From contig NZ_JAFBBY010000001.1 of the NCBI RefSeq assembly GCF_016907515.1, positions 5,270,001-5,334,000 of the forward strand: a stretch of 64,000 nucleotides of DNA, in the 5' to 3' direction. The position numbers and the translations under genes are program-made. The stretch comes from Nocardioides nitrophenolicus (GTDB lineage: Bacteria; Actinomycetota; Actinomycetes; Propionibacteriales; Nocardioidaceae). Below are positions 1-7,825 of this stretch, piece after piece (the first letter of the stretch is position 1; each line of letters starts with the position of its first letter). The notes beneath the pieces are model-generated. The model made no database searches. It saw only the letters and a program-made list of their open reading frames with translations, and was not told the origin of the DNA.

Positions 1-629
1 CGGAGACCCTCTTCGGGCGCTGGCCGCACACCGGCACCGTGCGGGTCGACGGCCGCCAGGTCGCGCTGAGCTCACCGCGGACGGCGATCGACGCCGGCAT
101 CGCGCTCGTGCCCGAGGACCGCAAGCGGGCAGGCCTGGTGCTGTCGATGTCGGTCCAGGAGAACCTGGCGATGGCGTCCCTGGCCCGGCGGGGCAGGTGG
201 GGGATCCGGCGCCCGGCGCCGGAGCGGGCCCACACGTCGCGGGTCGCGCGTGAGCTGTCCATCAAGGCGGCGAGCCCGGACGTGGCCGCGGGGACGCTCA
301 GCGGCGGCAACCAGCAGAAGATCGCCATCGGCAAGTGGCTTCTCAACGACCCGCGGGTGCTGGTGCTCGACGAGCCGACGCGAGGCGTCGACGTCGGGGC
401 CAAGGCCGAGATCTACGCCCTCGTCGAGGAGCTCGCCCGCCGCGGGCTGGCCGTCGTGGTCGTGTCCTCCGAGCTCCTGGAGGTGCTCCGGCTGGCCCAC
501 CGCGTCGTCGTGATGGCCAAGGGCCGCGTCGTCGGCGAGGAGCCCGGCGCGGTGGCAACGGAGGAGTCGATCACCCGGCTGGCGTTCACCGCACCGGAAC
601 CCGAACACCACAGGAAGGCAGCACGATGA
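1..629 (+). CDS. Sugar-type ABC transporter ATP-binding protein (C-terminal part)
   Basis: This is the 3' end of a gene that begins before the window; the frame is open from base 3. It supplies energy to an importer at the cytoplasmic face. The roughly 208 visible residues are the second ATPase domain of a tandem RbsA/MglA-type protein, a family usually about 500 residues long. The domain carries VPEDRKRAGL, which is typical of this second domain. It also has the signature TLSGGNQQK and the Walker B/D-loop VLVLDEPTRGVDVG. The stop overlaps the ATG of the permease (ATGA), so the two are translationally coupled. The substrate cannot be read from the sequence; the family imports ribose, galactose and other sugars or small polyols. 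A periplasmic binding protein is expected upstream, outside the window. Confidence 0.93.
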   Translation, partial: ETLFGRWPHTGTVRVDGRQVALSSPRTAIDAGIALVPEDRKRAGLVLSMSVQENLAMASLARRGRWGIRRPAPERAHTSRVARELSIKAASPDVAAGTLSGGNQQKIAIGKWLLNDPRVLVLDEPTRGVDVGAKAEIYALVEELARRGLAVVVVSSELLEVLRLAHRVVVMAKGRVVGEEPGAVATEESITRLAFTAPEPEHHRKAAR

Positions 630-1669
630 GCTCGAGCGAGGACACCACGGTGCGGACGGACGTCGAGCCGCCCGCCGCCGAACGGCCGGCCACCGGCGCG
701 GGCTGGCGACGCCATCTCACCGGGAGCAGCGCACCGGCGTACGCCGTCGCGGGTCTGCTCGTGGTCGTGGTGGTGGTCGAGCTCCTGACCGAGCCGAACT
801 TCTCCTCGTCCTCCAACCTCACCAACCTGCTGCGCACCGGCGCGGTGCCGATGCTGCTGTGTGTCGGGATGACGATGGTCATCCTCACCGGCGGGATCGA
901 CCTGTCGATGGGCGCGATCCTCAGCGTCTGCGGGATCGCCTACGCCAAGCTGGTGATGGGCGGCCTGGCTCCCGAGCCGGCTCTCCTGCTCACCGTGCTG
1001 CTGGGAGCCGCGATCGGCTTCCTCGTCAACGGACTGCTGATCGGGAGGGTGGGGCTCTCGTTCTTCGTGGTCACCCTGGCGAGCGCCTCGCTGCTGAGCG
1101 GGTTCGCGCTGCTCTGGTCGGGCAACCGCCAGTACGACCTGTCCTGGGACGGCCTCGCCCGGACCCTCGGCAACGACGCGCTCGGCGGGGTGCTGCCGTA
1201 CGGCGCCATGATCGCCGTACTGGTCGTCGTCGTCGCCGGCGTGGTGCTGACCTACACGGTGTTCGGCCGCTCCGTGTACGCGATCGGTGGGAACCCGGAG
1301 GCCGCGCAGCTCTCCGGCATCCGGTCGCAGTGGGTGGTTCCGGCCGTGTACGGCGTCAGCGGCGCCTGCGCCGGCCTCGCCGGCGTGATGATGATCGGCC
1401 GCCAGACGATCGCCGACCCGACGGCCGGCAACAACACGATCGTGCTCTACGTCGTGGCGGCGACCTTGCTGGCCGGCGTCTCGATCACCGGGGGCAGCGG
1501 GTCCGTCTTCGCCGCGCTGGTCGGGACCGCCTTCCTCCAGGTGCTCGCGAACGCGCTCGCCCTCCGCGGGTTCAACAACTCCTGGCAGATGGTCGTCACC
1601 GGCGCGATCCTGCTCGTGGCCGTCTACCTCGACCGCGTACGGCAACGCCTCCTGGCCCGCAGGGCCTGA
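626..1669 (+). CDS. Sugar-type ABC transporter permease (RbsC family)
   Basis: This is a 347-residue integral membrane permease that partners the ATPase just upstream. The polar N-terminus (about 45 residues) is followed by a long hydrophobic segment rich in Val. Next comes the family hallmark region around MTMVILTGGIDLSMG, then several more membrane helices. TGGSGSVFAALVGTAFLQ near the C-terminus is typical of BPD_transp_2 permeases. The ATG at 626 overlaps the preceding stop and follows AGGAAGG, which decides the start. The gene should form the channel dimer with the tandem ATPase. Co-transcription with the downstream hydrolase and two oxidoreductases suggests that the imported compound is their substrate; that link is inferred. 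Confidence 0.93.
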   Translation: MSSSEDTTVRTDVEPPAAERPATGAGWRRHLTGSSAPAYAVAGLLVVVVVVELLTEPNFSSSSNLTNLLRTGAVPMLLCVGMTMVILTGGIDLSMGAILSVCGIAYAKLVMGGLAPEPALLLTVLLGAAIGFLVNGLLIGRVGLSFFVVTLASASLLSGFALLWSGNRQYDLSWDGLARTLGNDALGGVLPYGAMIAVLVVVVAGVVLTYTVFGRSVYAIGGNPEAAQLSGIRSQWVVPAVYGVSGACAGLAGVMMIGRQTIADPTAGNNTIVLYVVAATLLAGVSITGGSGSVFAALVGTAFLQVLANALALRGFNNSWQMVVTGAILLVAVYLDRVRQRLLARRA

Positions 1670-1701
1670 CCCCGACTCCCACGATGAGAAAGGCAGAATC
1701 C

Positions 1702-2772
1702 GTGAGCTCCACCGAGACGCCCGACGACGGCGTCGCCGAGATGACGGCAGCGACCCGCTCCCGCGCGGTCGCGGCGGGCATCGACGTCCACGAGTACGAC
1801 GCCGTGACCGGCGCGCTGACCTCGCTCGACCGCTGGAGCGACAGCTTCCGCGACGTCGCGGCAGGCTATGTGCGCACCGCCGTCGCGGCCCGCGAGCAGG
1901 GTCTGGCCGTCACCAGCGGCGAGGCCTTCCTGACCGCGTCGGCCTGGTACTACTTCGCCGGGTCGTGGCCGAGCCCCCGCACCAGCACCTACCAGGAGGC
2001 GGCGCAGGCGCAGGCCGCAGCGCTCGCCGTCCTCGACCCGGGGGCCGAGCGGGTCGAGGGTGACCGCTTCCGTGGCGTGCTCCGTCGCCCGGCGACGGAG
2101 TCCGCCGCCCTGGTGGTGCTCGTCCCCGGTCTCGACGGGGCGAAGGAGGAGCTGTGGTCGTTGGCCGAGGCGCTCCTGGCCCGCGGCTGTGCGACCCTCG
2201 TGCTGGACGGACCGGGCCAGGGTGAGCTGGTCGGCGTCCAGGCGCCGACGACCGACTACCCGGCGGTCGTCCGGGAGGCGCTGGACGCGGTGCTCCCGCG
2301 CTTCCCGGACGAGGGGCGCGAGGTCCGCGCCGGCATCCTCGCCTGCAGCCTCGGCGGGCTGTACGCGACCGCGACCCTCGCCGCGGAGCCGCGGCTGCGG
2401 GCCGGCGTAGTCGTCAGCGGCCTGGTGAAGGTCCCTCCCTACGCCGACCTTCCGCCCCTGATCCAGGGGCTCCTGACGGTGCGCACCGGCGACGAGGAGG
2501 GCGCCCGCCGCTTCACCGGGTCCCTCGACGTCACCGACGCCGCGCTCGCGATCGACGTACCGCTCCTGGTCGTCGACGGCGACGCCGACCCCCTCGTCCA
2601 CGGCGACTTCACCGGCCGCTGGCTCGCCGAGCACGTCACGGGTGCGGAGCGCCGCGTCGTGGCCGGCGGTGACCACAACATCGCCAACGCCCGGGGGCGC
2701 TGGCTCCCGGGCGCGGCAGACTGGCTCGCGCAGCAGCTCGGCGCCCCCGTCGTCCGTGCCGTCCCGGCCTGA
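1702..2772 (+). CDS. Alpha/beta hydrolase, 2,6-dihydroxypseudooxynicotine hydrolase-like
   Basis: This is a 356-residue serine hydrolase of the alpha/beta fold with a long helical N-terminal region (about residues 1-120). That build resembles the FrsA and 2,6-dihydroxypseudooxynicotine hydrolase group, which cleaves C-C or ester bonds. The nucleophile elbow is ACSLGG with Ser216, a variant of GxSxG whose first Gly is Ala. Asp296 in GDADPLV and His325 in GGDHN complete a plausible triad. GTG at 1702 is preferred over ATG at 1684 because GAGAAAGG lies 8 bases before it. The gene sits between an importer and two oxidoreductases, so it probably acts on the imported compound. The exact substrate is unknown. 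Confidence 0.8.
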   Translation: MSSTETPDDGVAEMTAATRSRAVAAGIDVHEYDAVTGALTSLDRWSDSFRDVAAGYVRTAVAAREQGLAVTSGEAFLTASAWYYFAGSWPSPRTSTYQEAAQAQAAALAVLDPGAERVEGDRFRGVLRRPATESAALVVLVPGLDGAKEELWSLAEALLARGCATLVLDGPGQGELVGVQAPTTDYPAVVREALDAVLPRFPDEGREVRAGILACSLGGLYATATLAAEPRLRAGVVVSGLVKVPPYADLPPLIQGLLTVRTGDEEGARRFTGSLDVTDAALAIDVPLLVVDGDADPLVHGDFTGRWLAEHVTGAERRVVAGGDHNIANARGRWLPGAADWLAQQLGAPVVRAVPA

Positions 2773-2803
2773 CCCCTACCAGCATCCGACACAGGAGGAA
2801 ACG

Positions 2804-3673
2804 ATGAGCAGCTCGTTCGAAGGGAAGGTCGCCTTCATCACCGGCGGGGCGCGTGGGCAGGGGCGCGAGGCCGCCCTCGAGTTCGCGCGCCGCGGCGCGG
2901 ACGTCGTCGTGGTCGACATCGCGGCCGACATCGCCAGCGTGCCGTACCCGCTCGCGTCGAAGGAGGACCTGGAGGAGACCCGGGCCCTGGTCGAGGAGGA
3001 GGGGCGCGCGTGCCTGGCGCTCGTCGCGGACGTCCGGGACCAGTCCGCCCTCGACGAGGCGGTGGCCGCGACGGTCGACCGGTTCGGTCGCATCGACGCC
3101 CTGCTCGTCAACGCGGGCATCTACGACTGGTCCGACAAGCCGTTGTGGGAGACCCCCGACGCGGCCTGGGCCGACCAGATCGGCGTCTGCCTCGAGGGAG
3201 CCTGGCGCACCGCCAAGGCGGTGGCGCCGGTGATGGTCGAGCAGCAGAGCGGCGCCATCGTCTTCACCTCCTCGAACGTCGGCGTCGAGGGCGCGCCCTG
3301 CAGCGCGCCGTACGTCGCCGCGAAGCACGGGGTGATCGGGCTGATGCGGGTGGCCGCGCTGGAGCTCGGCAACCACAACGTGCGCGTCAACGCGCTGCTG
3401 CCCTCGACCACGGACACGCTGATCAACGACCACCCGGCCGGGTGGCGGCGCGCCAGCGGCAAGCCCGACGGGACCCGCGAGGACTACCTCGACGCGGTCC
3501 ACCAGTGGACGGCGATGCGCAACGTCGGCGCCCTGCCCGCCCGGGCCGCCGCCCTCGCCGCCATCTGGCTCTGCTCCGAGGAGGCCGCGTTCGTGCACGG
3601 GATCCAGCTGCCCGTCGACGCCGGGCACCTCGTGCTCCCCGGCATGAACCCGTGGCCGGTGCGCGATGCCTGA
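2804..3673 (+). CDS. Mycofactocin-coupled SDR family oxidoreductase
   Basis: This is a 289-residue classical short-chain dehydrogenase. The Rossmann motif is TGGARGQG (residues 13-20), the catalytic Tyr170 and Lys174 lie in YVAAK, and Ser156 or Ser157 is the third catalytic residue. After the second beta strand comes the insertion DIASVPYPLAS, which leads into EDLEETRALVE. This insertion is the mark of the mycofactocin-coupled SDR subfamily (carveol dehydrogenase type). Members hold NAD(H) tightly and pass electrons to the peptide-derived cofactor mycofactocin. The start is fixed by AGGAGG shortly before ATG 2804. It probably oxidises an alcohol produced or imported by the neighbouring genes. 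No mycofactocin biosynthesis gene is in the window. Confidence 0.85.
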   Translation: MSSSFEGKVAFITGGARGQGREAALEFARRGADVVVVDIAADIASVPYPLASKEDLEETRALVEEEGRACLALVADVRDQSALDEAVAATVDRFGRIDALLVNAGIYDWSDKPLWETPDAAWADQIGVCLEGAWRTAKAVAPVMVEQQSGAIVFTSSNVGVEGAPCSAPYVAAKHGVIGLMRVAALELGNHNVRVNALLPSTTDTLINDHPAGWRRASGKPDGTREDYLDAVHQWTAMRNVGALPARAAALAAIWLCSEEAAFVHGIQLPVDAGHLVLPGMNPWPVRDA

Positions 3674-4610
3674 GCCGACCATGCGCGCGCTGGTCCGCGA
3701 CGCCACCACGGAGACCGGGGTGCGCCTCGCGTCCGGCGTACCGATCCCGGTGCCGCAGCCGGGGGAGGCGCTGGTGCGCACGACCGCGATCGGGCTGAAC
3801 TTCGGCGAGGTGAACGCCGGCGTCTTCGACCTCCCCGACGGCACGGTGCCGGGCTGGGACTCGGCCGGGATCGTCGTACGTGCGGCCGCCGACGGCTCCG
3901 GGCCGCCGGAAGGCGCCCTGGTCGTGACGCACGGCGGCCTCGGCGGCTGGGCCGAGCTCCGCGCCGTACCGACCGCGTGGCTCGGGACGGCCCCTGCGGG
4001 CGCCGACCCGGTCGCCCTCGCGACCCTCCCCGTCGCCGCCACGACCGCGCTGCGGGCGCTCCAGCTCACCGGGACCCTCGGCAAGCGGATCCTGGTCACC
4101 GGCGCCAGCGGCGGGGTGGGCCGGTTCGCCGTACAGCTGGCGCGTCGCGGGGGAGCGCACGTCGTCGCTTCGACCACCAGTCCGAGCGAGCTCGGACCGC
4201 GGCTGCGCGAGCTCGGCGCCGCCGAGGTGGTGAGCCACCCGCGCGAGGCCGAGGGCCGTTTCGACGGCGTCCTCGACCTGGTCGCCGGCGACCAGCTCGT
4301 CGCGGGCTACCTCGCGCTGCGGCCCGGCGGCGTGCTGGTGGCGATCGGGCACGCCACCGTGGCCGAGACCGTCTTCCCGATCGGCGCCTTCCACGCCCAC
4401 GGCGGCCTCCACGACCGCCGGCTGGTGACCTTCCACCTGCACGGCGGACTCCCGGTGGGTGACGACCTCACGCTGCTGGCGTCGGAGGTCGCCGAGGGCC
4501 GGCTGGACGCCGAGGTCACCTGGCGCGGGCCGTGGGAGGACCACGCGACCCCGTTCGGTCTGCTGCGTCAGCGGGGCCTGCGCGGCAAGGCCGTGCTCGA
4601 GGTCGCATGA
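3666..4610 (+). CDS. Zinc-free MDR oxidoreductase (quinone oxidoreductase-like)
   Basis: This is a 314-residue medium-chain dehydrogenase/reductase. The N-terminal GroES-like part contains PGEALVRTTAIGLNFGEVN. The nucleotide-binding part has VTGASGGVGRFAVQLA around residue 145, the usual NADPH site of quinone oxidoreductase-type members. The cysteine cluster for structural zinc and the catalytic zinc ligands of alcohol dehydrogenases are absent. It is also shorter than zinc-dependent ADHs (about 350 residues). The ATG at 3666 overlaps the end of the SDR gene by 8 bases; a second ATG at 3681 is possible. It probably reduces an enone, quinone or similar intermediate of the same pathway; the substrate is unknown. 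Confidence 0.82.
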   Translation: MPEPTMRALVRDATTETGVRLASGVPIPVPQPGEALVRTTAIGLNFGEVNAGVFDLPDGTVPGWDSAGIVVRAAADGSGPPEGALVVTHGGLGGWAELRAVPTAWLGTAPAGADPVALATLPVAATTALRALQLTGTLGKRILVTGASGGVGRFAVQLARRGGAHVVASTTSPSELGPRLRELGAAEVVSHPREAEGRFDGVLDLVAGDQLVAGYLALRPGGVLVAIGHATVAETVFPIGAFHAHGGLHDRRLVTFHLHGGLPVGDDLTLLASEVAEGRLDAEVTWRGPWEDHATPFGLLRQRGLRGKAVLEVA

Positions 4611-5329
4611 GCGAGCTGAGCCCGGACCCGACCGCCCTCGCCGAGCGCTCCCGGCTGTGGGCGATGCTCGCGCTCACCTTCACCACCGGCATGGTCGACG
4701 CGATCGGCTATCTCGGCCTCGACCGGGTCTTCACCGGCAACATGACCGGCAACGTGGTCATCCTCGGCATGGCCATCACGGGCGCCGGCGACCTGCCGAT
4801 CGCGGGCCCACTCCTCGCGCTGGCCGGCTTCATGGCGGGCGCCGCCATCGGTGGCCGCGCGCTGCGCCGCGCCGAGCCCGGCTGGACCCGCCTGACGACC
4901 CTGCTGTTCGCCGCGGTGGGATCGATCGTGCTGGCCCTGGGGATCACGACGGCGGTCGTCGGCACCGACCGCGAGCCGGTCGCCCTCGCCGTCACCACCG
5001 CGCTCGGCGCGGCCATGGGCCTGCAGGCCGCGACCGCTCGCTTCCTCGCGGTCAAGGACGTGACGACGGTCGTCGTCACCTCGACCCTCACCGGTCTTGC
5101 CGCTGACTCCCGGCTGGGCTTGGGCACCGGCTCCGGCTCCGGCCGCCGCCTTCTTGCGGTCGTGGCCATCGGGGTGGGTGCTCTCGCGGGGGCACTGCTG
5201 CTGCGGGCGGGGCTCGGGTGGTCGCTCATGGTCGTTGCGGGAATCATCCTGGTGACGACCGTGCTCGGTGCGATGTTCCAAACCGGGCGGCTCTCGTCGT
5301 CAGCTGCTCCACGGCCCGCTCGGGTCTGA
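4607..5329 (+). CDS. DUF1275 (YoaK) family membrane protein
   Basis: This is a 240-residue integral membrane protein that starts at an ATGA overlap with the preceding gene. It has about six hydrophobic segments and the family-typical opening TTGMVDAIGYLGLDRVFTGN, followed by MTGNVVILG. LGAAMGLQAATARFLAVKDV and VTSTLTGLA are also conserved in DUF1275. The biochemical role of the family is not established. It is the last gene of the left-hand operon and the last one before the accessory island. Confidence 0.88.
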   Translation: MSELSPDPTALAERSRLWAMLALTFTTGMVDAIGYLGLDRVFTGNMTGNVVILGMAITGAGDLPIAGPLLALAGFMAGAAIGGRALRRAEPGWTRLTTLLFAAVGSIVLALGITTAVVGTDREPVALAVTTALGAAMGLQAATARFLAVKDVTTVVVTSTLTGLAADSRLGLGTGSGSGRRLLAVVAIGVGALAGALLLRAGLGWSLMVVAGIILVTTVLGAMFQTGRLSSSAAPRPARV

Positions 5330-5388
5330 GCCGGTGTGTTCGCCCGGCTGGCGGACGGCTTCGCGTAAGCGAACGTTGTGTCCTGTCA

Positions 5389-5574
5389 TTGCGCGCCGTC
5401 TCCGAGGCTGTGGAGCGGCTCGGGGTCTCGACGCGGCAGGTCCAGCAGTTGGTAGTGTGCGGCGAGCTGCGTTCCCTGGCCGGGGGACTGGTCGACGAGA
5501 TTTCGATCGAGCGGCTGCTGGCCGTCTGCCGTGGTTCGCACGCGGTCTCCCGACGGGCCTGGCGATCACGTTAG
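5389..5574 (+). CDS. Truncated helix-turn-helix protein (possible gene remnant)
   Basis: This is a short reading frame of 61 residues starting at a TTG with no clear ribosome binding site. AVSEAVERLGVSTRQVQQL followed by GELRSLAGGLVDEISIERLLAV resembles the helix-turn-helix/wing of excisionase-like DNA-binding domains. Such domains form the N-terminus of longer actinobacterial proteins. The frame stops at 5574, just after an Arg/Ser-rich stretch, where longer relatives would continue. It is therefore probably a decayed gene at the left edge of the island. A short intact DNA-binding protein is the alternative. Assignment is tentative. Confidence 0.35.
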   Translation: MRAVSEAVERLGVSTRQVQQLVVCGELRSLAGGLVDEISIERLLAVCRGSHAVSRRAWRSR

Positions 5575-5704
5575 TCGGACGTCGTCGTCGCGGTCGCCCG
5601 CATTCGGGGCGGTTAGACGCAAGCCGACGACCGGTCGCTCAGCGGCATGGTCAGACCCTCCGCCCCGACAGCCGCATCGTCGAGCCCTGGTGGCTCCGCT
5701 CCCA

Positions 5705-6046
5705 CTAAGACCGGCGGTTCTTCGTGCGGGTGTTCTCGTGTCCCTGGGGTCGCGTCGTGTCGTCGGGGTGCGCACGCGCCCAAGACCGCTTGCTGGTGAC
5801 CATGTGACGGACCTTGTCGTCGGGGTCTTGACGGAGGATCTCAAGCACGTTCAGAGGCACGGTCTTGTTCTGGGCGACCCAGAATCGCATGTCCGGGAAT
5901 CGCTCGATCACCTCGCGCCAAGTGCTCTCGCTCGCTTCGTCGTGAGCAGCCCGGTTGTACTCCGCTGGGTCATCGCTGATCCGCAGACGCACGAACTCCT
6001 CTGCCGATTCGATCACTCGGGCATGGTGCCACGACCCATCGCACAT
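5705..6046 (-). CDS. Small protein with leucine-rich-repeat-variant-like helices, unknown function
   Basis: This is a 113-residue protein if started at the ATG at 6046, or 103 residues from the GTG at 6016. Neither start has a convincing ribosome binding site. The core is predicted helical. The units WREVIERFPDMRFWVAQNK and LEILRQDPDDKVRHMVTSK repeat a short helix-helix pattern like the LRV/HEAT-type repeats of small conserved actinobacterial proteins. The N-terminal EEFVRLRISDDPAEYNRAA is strongly polar. There is no signal peptide or membrane segment, so it should be cytoplasmic. It lies alone on the minus strand inside the accessory island. I do not recognise a specific function. Confidence 0.55.
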   Translation of the reverse strand: MCDGSWHHARVIESAEEFVRLRISDDPAEYNRAAHDEASESTWREVIERFPDMRFWVAQNKTVPLNVLEILRQDPDDKVRHMVTSKRSWARAHPDDTTRPQGHENTRTKNRRS

Positions 6047-6313
6047 TGGTAGGACCGAGCGGATCGCGACAGATCCGGGCGAATGTCTGCTTGGTACGGG
6101 CACCTGCGAAGCAGGGGTGAGCATCCGTCAGTACTGGCTAAGCCACTACCGCTCACACGGTCATGGTGGCGCATTCAGTCGATTTCAGAACACCCGTGCG
6201 CTGGCCGGGGGCGACCGCTTTGGCAGATGAGTGCGTCCGGGTCGCGGCGGTTTGACGCATGCGAAGGCGGCGGCGCACGGGACGCCTGTCGCGCCACAAG
6301 AAGGGCTGGGACC

Positions 6314-6649
6314 GTGGAACTGACTCGGGCTCATTACGACCTTCTCCGCCCCATCAAGTCACTTCAAGAGGACGACACTGAGCGGTTCCCGTCGACCCGG
6401 GAAATGGGCACGAGACTCTTGCAGATCTACAAGGCTAGGGATGGCGGGTACTCGTGGCAAAGCAGCCCGCCATGGCATGGAACTTCGCCGATGGCCGACG
6501 AGCTACGCCGGGAGGGATTGATCGAGGTCGACGTCGGCATGGCCACGTTCCACCGCCCAAACCAGCCGACTCCGTCCGTCGATCAGTACTGGATTGGCAC
6601 CACCGAGGAGGGCAAGACCGCGCTAACCAAGGCTGAGCCAACTGGATAG
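6314..6649 (+). CDS. Hypothetical protein in the accessory island
   Basis: This is a 111-residue reading frame starting at GTG 6314, preceded 8 bases upstream by AAGAAGGG, a good ribosome binding site. ELTRAHYDLLRPIKSLQ, FPSTREMGTRLLQIYKA and SPMADELRREGLIEVD resemble a small winged-helix-like fold. In that reading the last of these is the recognition helix and the TEEGKTALTKA tail is also typical of wHTH proteins. It could be a transcription regulator of the island, but this is only a fold guess. I recognise no named family. Confidence 0.5.
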   Translation: MELTRAHYDLLRPIKSLQEDDTERFPSTREMGTRLLQIYKARDGGYSWQSSPPWHGTSPMADELRREGLIEVDVGMATFHRPNQPTPSVDQYWIGTTEEGKTALTKAEPTG

Positions 6650-6770
6650 TCATGATCGTGCCTGCGACCCGAAGGCGGTGATCGCGGCGGAATGAGGCAC
6701 GTCAGTCTTGAAGGACGAATATCCGCCTACTTCGTTCGGCGAAGAGGGCGAGTAGGTGGTTGCTCGCCCG

Positions 6771-7312
6771 TTACGGGTTTCGCAGATCTTTCGCGAGCGC
6801 TGCGGACAATGACCGCCCATCCAATCGATCGACCGAACCTTCGGTTAGAGATCGCAACTCCTCCCGGATCAGCTTTTCCATCGCTTCGGTGCGACCAGAC
6901 ATGTCGGCCAAAGCGCGGGCGTCCCTCGCGCCGCCCACCGGTCCCTCCCACCAATCCAGCAACCAATCGGTGAAGACGTCATAGGCGGCACGAACTTCAT
7001 CGCTGGCCCAGAGAGCGACTCTCGCTTCGAGGCGAAACTGCTCGTCTGGCGTGAACGGTGTCGTCGACGTTCCGAGTTTGTCGGGTGTGTAGCTGGCGAA
7101 CCAGTCTCGCTCGTGCCGCATGTGCACCAGAAGGTCTATGTATACCTGCTTGCGTTCGTTCGCCAGCCCGTCTGCGATGGCTGCAAATCGTTGATGTCGC
7201 CAGAGCAGACGCTTATGACGCCGGTCCCCCCCCGCTTATTCAAGGCGGGCACGATAACGCCCAAGAGAGCCACCGAGCCGGTGACGATGATGGCGATCTG
7301 TTCCGTGCTCAT
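6771..7312 (-). pseudogene. Small membrane-anchored protein gene interrupted by a frameshift at a C8 tract
   Basis: Two consecutive minus-strand frames join into one gene. The first starts at ATG 7312 and encodes MSTEQIAIIVTGSVALLGV followed by IVPALN, a single N-terminal membrane helix. The second frame, ending at 6771, encodes a charged, helical domain with MRHERDWFASYTPDKLG and WWEGPVGGARDARALADMSG. The break falls at a run of eight C at 7226-7233 (eight G on the coding strand). One extra G, or two fewer, would give an uninterrupted 180-residue protein reading through ANERKQVYIDLLVHMRHER. The join could reflect a real inactivating or phase-variable slip, or a sequencing error. The function is unknown; the shape is a cytoplasmic domain anchored by one helix. 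Confidence 0.6.
7226..7233. repeat. Homopolymer of eight C (slippage site)
   Basis: This run of eight C lies exactly where the two reading frames of the interrupted membrane-protein gene (6771-7312) must be joined. Such runs are prone to polymerase slippage and to sequencing miscounts. Confidence 0.85.
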
Positions 7313-7691
7313 ACCCACGTGCGAATGCTGTCACGGTGGTCAGCCTTTTCGCGCATTTTTCTGATGCCGACACGGCACAGAGTGATACGGAACGTCCAGG
7401 ACACCGTCGCTTGCGGAGAGCCTGCGCGGTTCAAGGCGGCCGGAGAGATCCCTGCGTCCGGTCGCAACGTAAGACGCCCCCGGAGCGCACTTGGAGCGGT
7501 AGGTCCGGATGCACGCCGTCCGACTGCGGGATGAGGAGTTCTCGAGCACCGGAGGCCGTCGCCTCGGTCTCCCAATCTCGTAGGCGTTGACGTTGGAGTC
7601 ATGGTCCCAGCCAGGGTGCATGAAGCTGGTAGGGCTCCTGCGAGTGGGGCAACTCTCTACGGACAAGCCCTGCGCCGCGCCGTCACATCCG
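7313..7691. other. Gene-free stretch upstream of the STAND operon
   Basis: I find no convincing gene here. Several short frames overlap in opposite directions, but they have no ribosome binding sites and none resembles a protein family. The region ends at a candidate promoter for the STAND gene. Confidence 0.5.
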
Positions 7692-7721
7692 TTCACCATT
7701 GTCCGCGCCGCCGAATATGCT
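7692..7721 (+). promoter_or_regulatory. Candidate promoter of the STAND NTPase operon
   Basis: TTCACC (7692-7697) and TATGCT (7716-7721) are separated by 18 bases and each matches four of six positions of the vegetative sigma consensus. They lie about 105 bases before the ATG at 7826. This is the best promoter-like pair in the gap, but it is based on sequence alone. Confidence 0.35.
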
Positions 7722-7825
7722 CCTTGCACGGAGGAGTCGCTGGCCTCGGGCTGGCTCAAGCAAGACGGGGTGGTGACGCCAACTGTGCGATGCGTCCTCT
7801 GCTGTCGACCACGCTGCAGGCGAAA

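Noticed and set aside
7601..7825. N-terminal extension of the STAND protein by 75 codons
   Set aside because: The extra residues are low-complexity, resemble no family and precede the nuclease domain start. The candidate promoter at 7692-7721 also lies inside them.
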